DNA of 9,852 nt from Lachnospiraceae bacterium (GCA_017961385.1 JAGCXJ010000091.1:1-9852); one strand, 5' to 3'; shown: positions 1-6,264, counted from the stretch's first letter. Numbers and translations are program-made. Notes: generated from the sequence alone by a model not told the origin.

Positions 1-457
1 CATACGAAACCATTGCATATCTGTCATCCTGATCGGCAGTTTCTGAAAGGAATTCATACATCAGCTGATATCCATGCTTGCCGTAGTAGTCATCCGCATT
101 GATGACCATGAACGGACCCTTTATCGCATCCCTGCATCTTAAAATGGCATGTGTGGTTCCCCAGGGCTTTACTCTGCCTTGCGGGATCACAAAGTTTGCG
201 GGCACGTCGTCGATATCCTGAAAAACATACTCGACTGACATATGCCTAGAAATGGCATCGCCCACACACTCCCTAAAATCTGCTTCCATCTCTTTCTTTA
301 TGATAAATACGACTTTTTCAAAGCCTGCTGCCTTTGCATCGTATATAGAAAAATCTATTATCTTATGACCCCTGTCATCCACGGGATCCATCTGTTTCAA
401 ACCGCCGTAACGACTGCCCATTCCGGCTGCCAGAATAACCAATACGGGTTTATCCAT
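1..457 (-). CDS. Nucleotidyltransferase family protein, C-terminus cut off by window edge
   Basis: This is the first 152 codons of a nucleotidyltransferase with a GT-A-like fold, the group that joins NTPs to sugar phosphates or similar small molecules in the cytoplasm. Residues 9-23 read LAAGMGSRYGGLKQM, the glycine-rich nucleotide-binding signature. KPWGTTHA follows at 97-104, and NADD at 120-123 is the probable metal-binding motif. The reading frame runs off the left edge; relatives are usually about 300 residues, so roughly half is present. The ATG at 455-457 is supported by AAAGGAG five bases upstream. In related Firmicutes such genes often sit beside a choline/aminoglycoside-type kinase, which would lie outside this window. 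The substrate cannot be named from the part seen. The gene is divergent from the F390 synthetase-like gene and shares its promoter region. Confidence 0.9.
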   Translation of the reverse strand, partial: MDKPVLVILAAGMGSRYGGLKQMDPVDDRGHKIIDFSIYDAKAAGFEKVVFIIKKEMEADFRECVGDAISRHMSVEYVFQDIDDVPANFVIPQGRVKPWGTTHAILRCRDAIKGPFMVINADDYYGKHGYQLMYEFLSETADQDDRYAMVSY

Positions 458-483
458 AGCTTCTCCTTTCACACCTTTTTCGT

Positions 484-520
484 AAAATCAATTATATCAT
501 TTATCGGTTGTATTTGTCTA
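484..520 (-). promoter_or_regulatory. Sigma-A-type promoter for the nucleotidyltransferase
   Basis: On the minus strand a perfect -10 box TATAAT lies at 496-491, preceded by TG one base upstream (extended -10, TGATATAAT). A -35 box TAGACA (5 of 6 matches) lies at 520-515 with an 18-base spacer. The predicted start is near 484, giving a leader of about 27 bases that holds the AAAGGAG ribosome site. The -35 box shares five bases with that of the opposite promoter. Confidence 0.72.
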
Positions 521-550
521 TCTTGCCTTTTCATGCTATATTACTTCGTA
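514..550 (+). promoter_or_regulatory. Sigma-A-type promoter for the F390 synthetase-like gene
   Basis: TTGTCT at 514-519 and TATATT at 537-542 are separated by exactly 17 bases. TG at 534-535 makes an extended -10 (TGCTATATT). The expected first transcribed base is 549 or 550, which coincides with the ATG at 550. The mRNA would therefore start at, or one base before, the start codon and have no room for a ribosome site. Confidence 0.68.
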
Positions 551-1758
551 TGGAAGAAACAGATCTTAAAGAGAGTATAAATCTTGTCAGAAAATACAAT
601 AAAATGACACCGAAGGAACGTGACCAGATCAAGCGTCAGCGCTTCTATGCGATGGTAACGTTTGCAAGAAAGCACAACCCGCTTTATGCAAAGCTTTATG
701 AGAATCTCGGCGTTAACTTTTTCATGCGCGACGTGCCTTATGTCGAGCGTGATTTTCTGCTGTCAAACAAGGATATCTGGCAAAGCGATGAAGTAATCCC
801 TTCTTTTATCCCGCAGGCTATAAATACAGTCAGATCATTTACATTTGCGTCTGATTACAGACGCTTTCTGCTGCACGGTTCAAGGTATGTGATCATTTCA
901 TCCTCGGACGGAGCCCTCCAGCAGGCGGCATGGTCAAAATCCACCACGGTGCTTTCCGTCTTTTTGCCTATAGATGAGATGACAAAACAGTTAAATGAGC
1001 TTCGTCCTGCATTTCTATGGGCATATCCTTCAACCCTTGAAAAGCTTTTAGAACAAAAAAAGCTGGGAAATCTTTCTATCAAGCCGATCCTCATAATCGC
1101 AGGAGGAGAAGCTCTTACGGATGAACTGAGAGCATCACTCATAGATGCATTTGAAGGCACGGTTCAGGCAACTTATTCAAGCGCGGAGTTTGGAATAGTT
1201 GCCAGCGAATGTCAGATGGGGCATCTTCATGTAAACGATGACTGGATAATACTCGAACAGGCAGATGAAAAAGGAAAACCCTGCGCAGAAGGAGATAAGC
1301 CTAAAAAGATACTGGTCACAAACATGTATAAGACAGACTATCCCGTGATAAGGATGACTCTGCCCGATAATATAAGATTTCATGACAAGGACTGTCCATG
1401 CGGAAATACATCTCCCTGGATAAGCATTACATCAGCCAAGGATGATACCATCCTCTTTAAGACAGGAAACGATAAAAACATTGAGATCCACACCGATGAG
1501 TTTTCGGACATATTAAAAGACATCCCAGGACTCAACGGATATCAGATAGTTCTTTATGCCAACAATAACATTTCTCTTCGTATGGATGTTGAGAACACAG
1601 ATCAGCGAGGGATCATTTTCCTGCAGGCGGAACAGACCCTGCGCCGTTTTCTAAAAGAAAAGGGTGTAACCGCTTCCGCCATAACAATGGACGCGGATAC
1701 TCCCCTGAGAAACGAACTAAACGGCAAATTGAAGAATATTCTGGACTGCCGTTCCTAG
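550..1758 (+). CDS. Coenzyme F390 synthetase / phenylacetate-CoA ligase-like protein
   Basis: This 402-residue protein resembles the coenzyme F390 synthetase branch of the acyl/aryl-adenylating superfamily. These enzymes activate a carboxylate or phosphate group with ATP in the cytoplasm; here the substrate is unknown. Visible landmarks are an N-terminal helical segment (20-50, ending RKHNPLYAKLYENLG), AGGE at 184-187, YSSAEF at 209-214 in the place of the superfamily YGxTE motif, HVNDDW at 227-232 and a CPCG pair at 282-285. The glycine/serine/threonine-rich ATP loop expected between about residues 85 and 100 is not visible, and the protein is shorter than the 430-450 residues I remember for relatives. 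It may therefore not be a classical ligase. I chose ATG 550 over the in-frame TTG at 508, which would place the promoter inside the gene, and over ATG 604, which has no ribosome site. No ribosome site precedes 550 either, consistent with a leaderless message. Confidence 0.82.
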   Translation: MEETDLKESINLVRKYNKMTPKERDQIKRQRFYAMVTFARKHNPLYAKLYENLGVNFFMRDVPYVERDFLLSNKDIWQSDEVIPSFIPQAINTVRSFTFASDYRRFLLHGSRYVIISSSDGALQQAAWSKSTTVLSVFLPIDEMTKQLNELRPAFLWAYPSTLEKLLEQKKLGNLSIKPILIIAGGEALTDELRASLIDAFEGTVQATYSSAEFGIVASECQMGHLHVNDDWIILEQADEKGKPCAEGDKPKKILVTNMYKTDYPVIRMTLPDNIRFHDKDCPCGNTSPWISITSAKDDTILFKTGNDKNIEIHTDEFSDILKDIPGLNGYQIVLYANNNISLRMDVENTDQRGIIFLQAEQTLRRFLKEKGVTASAITMDADTPLRNELNGKLKNILDCRS

Positions 1759-1781
1759 ATTATGAGATCTTTCCGTTTAGT
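1716..1781. repeat. Inverted repeats spanning the convergent gene ends
   Basis: ACTAAACGG at 1716-1724 is repeated in inverse as CCGTTTAGT at 1773-1781, with 48 bases between. A second pair, AACGGCA at 1720-1726 and TGCCGTT at 1747-1753, shares the left arm, so only one pair can form at a time. The long pair arises because both convergent proteins end with LeuAsnGlyLys written with nearly the same codons. No T-run follows on either strand, so this is not a typical intrinsic terminator. Confidence 0.4.
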
Positions 1782-2371
1782 ATATCATCAAGCACGCTGT
1801 TTACGTGCTGTCTGCTTTCAATAGTGATGCTTTTTATACCGAGACTTTCTGCAGTATCGGTATTTTCTTTTCTGTCGTCCAAAAACAGACACTCACTCGC
1901 ATCAAGATCATATCTGTTCAAAAGAGTATCATATATTTCTCTGCCGGGTTTTACCCGGTGGATCTCATATGATACGAGACGTCCGTCAAGATCATCCATA
2001 AAAGGCACTCCCTCCGTATGGATATTAAACAGATACTCGGAATAATTGCTCAAAAGATATATCTTAAATCCCTTCTCCTTAAGCTTATGGACCCTTTCCC
2101 ATACTTCTTCTCTCGGAAGCTGCATCCTGTCTGCATTATTGATAAACTCTCTGATGTTCTCCTCATACTCGGGATAGAGCTTTCCATATTCCTTTATCAG
2201 ATCATCCTTTAGGATATTTCCCGCATCAAACTCAACCCAGAGTCTGTTTTCAAACACCTTGCTTCCCGCATCGAGAGCCTTTTCTCTTGAAAGACCCGTA
2301 TCCTGTATTGCCTCTATCCATCTGTATTCAAGAAGCACATTTCCTACATCGAAGATTATATTTCTTAACAT
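1760..2371 (-). CDS. HAD-superfamily phosphatase, YihX-like subclass IA
   Basis: This is a 203-residue cytoplasmic haloacid-dehalogenase hydrolase, probably acting on a small phosphorylated metabolite. All four motifs are visible: motif I IFDVGNVL with nucleophile Asp8, motif II LLSNYSEYLF with Ser108, motif III Lys141 in RVKPGREIYDTLL, and motif IV FLDDRKENTD with Asp165/Asp166. Gly10 replaces the second Asp of the usual DxD. This DxG form is typical of the YihX/epoxide-hydrolase-N-terminal group, whose E. coli member removes phosphate from alpha-glucose-1-phosphate; the substrate here is not proven. It is the last gene of the aldolase-suf operon, starting eight bases after the sufB stop. 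Its ribosome site AAGGGG uses the last two bases of that stop codon, which implies translational coupling. Its stop lies one base from the stop of the convergent F390 synthetase-like gene. Confidence 0.88.
   Translation of the reverse strand: MLRNIIFDVGNVLLEYRWIEAIQDTGLSREKALDAGSKVFENRLWVEFDAGNILKDDLIKEYGKLYPEYEENIREFINNADRMQLPREEVWERVHKLKEKGFKIYLLSNYSEYLFNIHTEGVPFMDDLDGRLVSYEIHRVKPGREIYDTLLNRYDLDASECLFLDDRKENTDTAESLGIKSITIESRQHVNSVLDDILNGKIS
1791..1809 (+). terminator. Weak hairpin downstream of the F390 synthetase-like gene
   Basis: AGCACG (1791-1796) and CGTGCT (1804-1809) form a six-base stem with a seven-base loop, 33 bases after the plus-strand stop codon. Only the mixed tract GTCTGCTTTC follows, so it is a poor intrinsic terminator. 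It lies inside the opposing HAD gene. It is the only simple hairpin I noticed just past the plus-strand stop. Confidence 0.22.
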
Positions 2372-2379
2372 ACTGCCCC

Positions 2380-3297
2380 TTACTTCAAAAATCCGTTCAC
2401 GATCTCTTCCTCGGCTTCCTCCTCCGTAAGTCCGAGAGTCATGAGCTTTATAAGCTGTTCACCTGCGATCTTTCCTATCGCCGCTTCATGTACAAGACTC
2501 GCATCAACATTTGCAGCGGTCAGCTGAGGTATAGCGGTAACTATAGCATCATCCATCAGTATGGCATCACACTCCGAGTGGCCAGCACACTTATTGTTTC
2601 CGCTTATCGCAGCCAAGAACTTCTGCTTTGACTTTCCTCTTGCGACCGATCTTGATATAACATTTGTACTTGAATCAACTCCGTCAAGCTGAACATCAAA
2701 ATCCGTTGAGGCATACTGCGTTCCGTGAGTCATTATCTTTTCCTTTACGATAAATGTCGCCCTGTCGGCAAGTCTGCCCTTTGTCACTCTGTTTGTTGAA
2801 TCTATTCCCTTTATCTGGGTTGTCTCCATCTCAAGATAGGAATCCTCATCCATCTCAACGATGGTCGTGGGATTCATGATGTTTCCGCCGCTTCCGTCAG
2901 CTTCTCCGTAATGCTTTTCTATATATTTCACCTTTGCATTCTTTCCCACATGGAAAGTATGTATTCCGTCATGACCAGATTCCTGATCACCGCAGTTGTG
3001 TATTCCGCATCCGGCAACTATTACAACATCGGCTCCTTCACCTATAAAGAAATCGTTATAGACAAGATCTGTAAGCCCGCTCTCGCTTATTATGACCGGA
3101 ATGTGAACGCTCTCATTCTTAGTTCCCGGCGCGATGATGATATCTATGCCGGGCTTGTCGGTTTTTGTTACTATATCGATATTTGCCGTGGTGTTTCTGC
3201 TCTGCAGCTTTCCGTTGGCGCGAATATTGTAGGCGCCCTCAGGAATTTCATGTATATCAGCTATCTCAGCTAAAAGATTCTTTGAGATCGTATCCAT
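2380..3297 (-). CDS. sufB: Short SufB/SufD-family Fe-S cluster scaffold (SmsB-like)
   Basis: This 305-residue protein belongs to the SufB/SufD family, the beta-helix scaffold on which Fe-S clusters are assembled with the ATPase SufC. It is much shorter than E. coli SufB (about 495 residues), matching the single short scaffold of clostridia and archaea sometimes called SmsB. The C-terminal core is well kept: SECDAILM with Cys243 aligns with the essential E. coli SufB Cys405, and VHEAAIGKIAGEQL with His270/Glu271 aligns with the Glu434 region. An N-terminal Cys/His-rich stretch (CGIHNCGDQESGHDGIHTFH, about residues 96-115) could also bind metal. The ATG follows the sufC stop by three bases, with an AGGATG ribosome site overlapping the end of sufC. 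No second SufB/SufD, SufS, SufU or SufE gene is present, so the partner is probably a homodimer of this protein. Confidence 0.93.
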   Translation of the reverse strand: MDTISKNLLAEIADIHEIPEGAYNIRANGKLQSRNTTANIDIVTKTDKPGIDIIIAPGTKNESVHIPVIISESGLTDLVYNDFFIGEGADVVIVAGCGIHNCGDQESGHDGIHTFHVGKNAKVKYIEKHYGEADGSGGNIMNPTTIVEMDEDSYLEMETTQIKGIDSTNRVTKGRLADRATFIVKEKIMTHGTQYASTDFDVQLDGVDSSTNVISRSVARGKSKQKFLAAISGNNKCAGHSECDAILMDDAIVTAIPQLTAANVDASLVHEAAIGKIAGEQLIKLMTLGLTEEEAEEEIVNGFLK

Positions 3298-3300
3298 AAA

Positions 3301-4014
3301 TCATCCTACTTTCTGCGCAAGGACACTGCATGTCCCCTCTGCCATAAGATCAGGCCAAACTTCTTCCTTGGTTCCTGTCTGTTTTACTTTTCCTTCAGAT
3401 ATCACTATGATCTGATCGGCGATATTGAGTATCCTTTCCTGATGCGAAATGATAAGTATCGATCCGTTTATCTTTTCATGCATCTTTTCAAAAACCTTTA
3501 TGAGACTGTTAAAGCTCCAGAGATCTATTCCAGCCTCCGGCTCGTCAAAGATCGAAAGCTTCGTGCTCCTTGCGATGATCATAGCGATCTCGATCCTCTT
3601 TAGTTCTCCGCCAGAAAGCGATGCATTGACCTCTCTGTTTATATAGTCTCTTGCACACAGTCCTACCTCGGAAAGGATGTTGCAGGATTCTGCAACAGTA
3701 GTATTCTTTCCGGCAGCAAGTGATAAAAGATCCTTTACTGTTATACCCTTAAACTTAACGGGTGTCTGGAATGCATAGCTTATACCGAGCTTTGCCCTGT
3801 CAGTGACAGACATATCTGTTATATCCTGACCGTCAAATAGTATCTGACCTGATGTCGGCTTGATTATCCCCGCTATTATCTTAGCAAGAGTCGATTTTCC
3901 GCCGCCGTTTGGTCCGGTGATAGCAATGAATCCTTCAGAAATGCTAAGACTGACATCCTTTATTATCTCTTTTTCATCCTCTACGACATAGGATATGTTT
4001 TTAAGCTCTAACAT
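3301..4014 (-). CDS. sufC: SufC-like ABC ATPase for Fe-S assembly (SmsC-like)
   Basis: This 237-residue soluble ATPase drives shape changes in the Suf scaffold during Fe-S cluster assembly. The ABC motifs occur in order: Walker A GPNGGGKST (34-42, Lys40), Q-loop Gln83 in FQTP, signature LSGGELKR (133-140), Walker B LSIFDEPEAGID (153-164) with catalytic Glu158, and the H-loop ISHQ with His191. E. coli-type SufC has a DETDSGLD-like Walker B/D-loop. Here DEPEAGIDLWSF is found, which I associate with the minimal SmsC-SmsB form. There are no membrane segments and no permease nearby, so it is not a transporter subunit. The ATG is preceded by GGAG with good spacing, just after the rhomboid stop. It is co-transcribed with the scaffold gene three bases downstream. 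Confidence 0.94.
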   Translation of the reverse strand: MLELKNISYVVEDEKEIIKDVSLSISEGFIAITGPNGGGKSTLAKIIAGIIKPTSGQILFDGQDITDMSVTDRAKLGISYAFQTPVKFKGITVKDLLSLAAGKNTTVAESCNILSEVGLCARDYINREVNASLSGGELKRIEIAMIIARSTKLSIFDEPEAGIDLWSFNSLIKVFEKMHEKINGSILIISHQERILNIADQIIVISEGKVKQTGTKEEVWPDLMAEGTCSVLAQKVG

Positions 4015-4023
4015 TTTTATCTC

Positions 4024-4593
4024 CTATTTTTTCTTTCCCATCCTGTATCCAAGCGCACAGCCGCATCCGCCGCCTATGATATGAGTCAGCTGTGACACGT
4101 TATCATTTACAAACACGGCATTTATGATCTCCTGACCGATATATAGCACGCATACGATTATTAGCGTCAGCGGTATCTTTCCGTTCTTTATATCTGTCAT
4201 GGAAGAAAGGATTATGAAGCAGAAAACTATCCCGCTCGCTCCCAAAAGAGCCTCTCTCGGAAAGAAGATATAATTTACCAGTCCCGTTATCAGTGCGGTG
4301 ACAGAAATCATTATTAGCGTATTCCTGCTCCCGTATTTCTCCTCTATACCCGGTCCCAGCAAAAGAAAGAACATCATATTTGAAATATAATGCGAAAAAT
4401 CCGCATGCCCGAGAACATGGGTGAACAGTCTCACATATGTGAGCGGACTTGCCAGTGAAGATCTGTATACGGAAAACAGAAGCTTGTTCGAATAACCAAG
4501 CGTCAGATAAGAGAGGATGAGCGCAACAAGCGATATCCCCGCAAATGTTAAGATAACCGGTGAATTGTAATCTATGAGCTTTAGCTTTTTCAT
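4024..4593 (-). CDS. Rhomboid-family intramembrane serine protease
   Basis: This 189-residue polytopic membrane protein has the rhomboid signature. The HADFSHYISN segment is at residues 63-72, followed by a glycine-rich helix. The nucleophile is Ser120 in the GASG motif (118-121) and the partner is His171 in LTHIIGGGCGCALGY, on the last membrane helix. Six hydrophobic segments can be traced, the basic six-helix rhomboid core. Such enzymes cut membrane-anchored substrates within or near the membrane; the substrate is unknown. A TTG at 4614 overlaps the aldolase stop and would add seven residues, but it lacks a spaced ribosome site. The ATG at 4591-4593 has AAAGGGAG just upstream and a natural membrane-protein N-terminus (MKKLKLID), so I prefer it. 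It is the second gene of the aldolase-suf operon. No functional link to Fe-S assembly is known to me. Confidence 0.92.
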   Translation of the reverse strand: MKKLKLIDYNSPVILTFAGISLVALILSYLTLGYSNKLLFSVYRSSLASPLTYVRLFTHVLGHADFSHYISNMMFFLLLGPGIEEKYGSRNTLIMISVTALITGLVNYIFFPREALLGASGIVFCFIILSSMTDIKNGKIPLTLIIVCVLYIGQEIINAVFVNDNVSQLTHIIGGGCGCALGYRMGKKK

Positions 4594-4610
4594 CTGCTCC
4601 CTTTCAAATA

Positions 4611-5849
4611 TCAACCCTTAAGTTTTGAATAGCTCTCTCTGTAAAACTCTCTTTCCTTTTTCGCGATACGTCCCTTTATAGGAACGGCATCGGCACACAT
4701 GGCCAGCTTTGCTGCCATACATCCCTTTTCAAGCACATATGCACATGCCTCGGTATCGCTCTCATCCGATCCCACACAGATTGCTCCCTGACCTCCTATC
4801 AGTACAGCGCTGTTATCCTTTAATCCTCTTGATAAGGCAAGAGGAGATTCAAAATGCGGTTTCTTTGACGGCTTTCCGACACACCTGATCGTCTCTCCGA
4901 CTATCTGGGCCTGATCGTCTATATAGGGATCAAATCCCTCATAGGTCCTGCTTATATCAACGATATTGGGAAGCGTGACATGATAGATATTGCTGATCTG
5001 TCTGTTCTCGTATATCTTGGCATGAATGAGAGCTATCCTGTTTAGATTTCTCTTAAACAGGCCCTTGGCTATAGGCTTCTTATCACCCGCTTTAAACCTG
5101 TATTCATTGTCTCCGAGTACCAGTGTTATCTCATCACCCTCAATGTGACTGATGCCGTAATCAACATAGCCGTCCTTGTTGATATCCTCTTCGAGCGCAT
5201 CTTCGATATCAGTTCCCTCATCGGATGATGTGGTATCCGTATTCTTTATCAATTCGGTTTTGGCAAAGGAGTCTGTCATGCTCTCGTATTTAAACTTGCA
5301 TACCTGCTCCATCACTGATGATATCTCGAATGCATTGTCAAAATCTTTTCCCATGCATAGCACGCCGTGATTTCTAAGAAGCATGCACGAGCAGTCCTTT
5401 GCTCTTTTAAGTTCCTTTTTCACCTTTCTTCTCAGAGCAGGTGATGATGACATGCCGTAGGCCGCGCACGGTATCCTGTCACCAAGAAACTGTTTTTCCT
5501 CTTCAGTAAGCTCGATGTCGATCCCCATTATGCTGACAACGGATGCATATGTCTGATGTGTGTGTACAACAAAGTTCACTTCAGGTCTTGCTGCATATAC
5601 ATCGGCATGTATGCCGCATTCGGAAGACGGTTTTATATCTCCCTCGTACGTTAGCTTTTTTATATTGACAACAACGATATCATCGGGCGTGAGGCTCTCG
5701 TAAGCCTTTCCGCTGGGTGTTATCGCAAACTGTTCGTCATTTATCCTTGCGCTTATGTTTCCCCATGTGCGGACTATGAGTCCCTCTTTCAGGAGACGAA
5801 GTCCTGCCTCTATAACAAGTTTTTTTGCTTCCTGCAATTCGTATGCCAT
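4611..5849 (-). CDS. Tandem class II aldolase/adducin-family protein
   Basis: The 412 residues form two class II aldolase/adducin domains. The first (about 1-190) keeps the zinc and catalytic residues of the L-fuculose-phosphate aldolase family: Glu77 in PSSECGIHAD, His96 and His98 in HTHQ, and His161 in RNHG. It may cleave or epimerise a sugar phosphate in the cytoplasm. The second (about 265-400; IALIHAKIYE, TYEGFDPYID, GGQGAICVG) has the same outline but no HxH pair, and GQGA replaces RNHG, so it is probably inactive and structural. The acidic linker (200-235) contains DINKDGYVD, resembling a calcium loop. It starts with ATG after GGAGAAGGT and is the first gene of the operon leading to sufC, sufB and the HAD gene. 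A strong hairpin with a T-run lies 11 bases upstream. The sugar substrate cannot be told; ribulose- or fuculose-type phosphates are family examples. Confidence 0.9.
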   Translation of the reverse strand: MAYELQEAKKLVIEAGLRLLKEGLIVRTWGNISARINDEQFAITPSGKAYESLTPDDIVVVNIKKLTYEGDIKPSSECGIHADVYAARPEVNFVVHTHQTYASVVSIMGIDIELTEEEKQFLGDRIPCAAYGMSSSPALRRKVKKELKRAKDCSCMLLRNHGVLCMGKDFDNAFEISSVMEQVCKFKYESMTDSFAKTELIKNTDTTSSDEGTDIEDALEEDINKDGYVDYGISHIEGDEITLVLGDNEYRFKAGDKKPIAKGLFKRNLNRIALIHAKIYENRQISNIYHVTLPNIVDISRTYEGFDPYIDDQAQIVGETIRCVGKPSKKPHFESPLALSRGLKDNSAVLIGGQGAICVGSDESDTEACAYVLEKGCMAAKLAMCADAVPIKGRIAKKEREFYRESYSKLKG

Positions 5850-5860
5850 ACCTTCTCCTT

Positions 5861-5888
5861 ACAAAAGGAGTATGGCAAGCCATACTCC
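5861..5888 (-). terminator. Intrinsic terminator, possibly a leader attenuator
   Basis: On the minus strand GGAGTATGGC (5888-5879), two T bases and GCCATACTCC (5876-5867) form a nearly perfect ten-base stem; the innermost C-G pair probably opens into the loop. TTTTGT follows at 5866-5861. This is a good Rho-independent terminator for the membrane-protein gene just upstream. It also lies between that gene's promoter and the aldolase start at 5849. No room for a new promoter is left after it, so the aldolase operon may depend on read-through. Confidence 0.8.
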
Positions 5889-5907
5889 CGTAAACCCCAT
5901 CTTAATG

Positions 5908-6264
5908 TTATTCTTCGGTAAAGAACTGTCCCTTCAATATGAAGCCGATACCCATGGCAAGCGGTACCACCATTAGAAGGACATCTACAAGCGTTATTCC
6001 GTAGAACGAGATATTTATCACTAAAAGGATCGACAAGAGCAGAAGCATCAGTACTATCAGCACCAGGACTCTTGTTAATACACACGGTTTTACAAACATT
6101 GCGATCATTGCGATTATGAATAAAACGATCAGGATGCCTCCCGTGCTTACCGTATTGCCAAATCTGTAGAATCCGAAGTTTGATACATGCGCTGCCTTGA
6201 ATACCATAAACAGTCCTACCAGTGCTAAAAGCGTACCTATCAATCTGTATCCGGCTTTTGTCAT
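5908..6264 (-). CDS. Small four-helix membrane protein, function unknown
   Basis: I do not recognise this 118-residue protein. It is strongly hydrophobic, with four probable membrane helices at about residues 7-23, 42-58, 63-84 and 88-110. The loop between the first two holds aromatic and small polar residues (HVSNFGFYRFGNTVSTGG), and the C-terminus is short (KGQFFTEE). No catalytic motif is visible. A ribosome site AGGGGA stands before the ATG, and a promoter and a terminator flank the gene, so it appears to be transcribed on its own or as the head of a read-through unit into the aldolase operon. An overlapping minus-strand frame at 5810-6085 is a shadow. It could be a small conserved inner-membrane protein of the Lachnospiraceae; confidence that it is real is high, but nothing can be said of its role. 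Confidence 0.8.
   Translation of the reverse strand: MTKAGYRLIGTLLALVGLFMVFKAAHVSNFGFYRFGNTVSTGGILIVLFIIAMIAMFVKPCVLTRVLVLIVLMLLLLSILLVINISFYGITLVDVLLMVVPLAMGIGFILKGQFFTEE

Noticed and set aside
242..580. Plus-strand frame of 112 codons
   Set aside because: It lies mostly opposite the nucleotidyltransferase, whose minus-strand protein has clear motifs. It also runs across the divergent promoter region and into the F390 synthetase-like gene in another frame.
855..1383. Minus-strand frames inside the F390 synthetase-like gene
   Set aside because: They have no ribosome site, low-complexity Ser/Arg-rich or Cys/Phe-rich products and no family motif; they are antisense shadows.
2287..3273. Plus-strand frames of 114 and 120 codons opposite sufB and the HAD gene
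   Set aside because: The opposite strand codes for well-conserved proteins with catalytic residues. The plus-strand products show no motif and have no promoter or ribosome site.
5810..6085. Minus-strand 91-codon frame overlapping the four-helix membrane protein
   Set aside because: It crosses the strong terminator hairpin and the aldolase ribosome site, and its product looks like a random Cys/Arg-rich chain.
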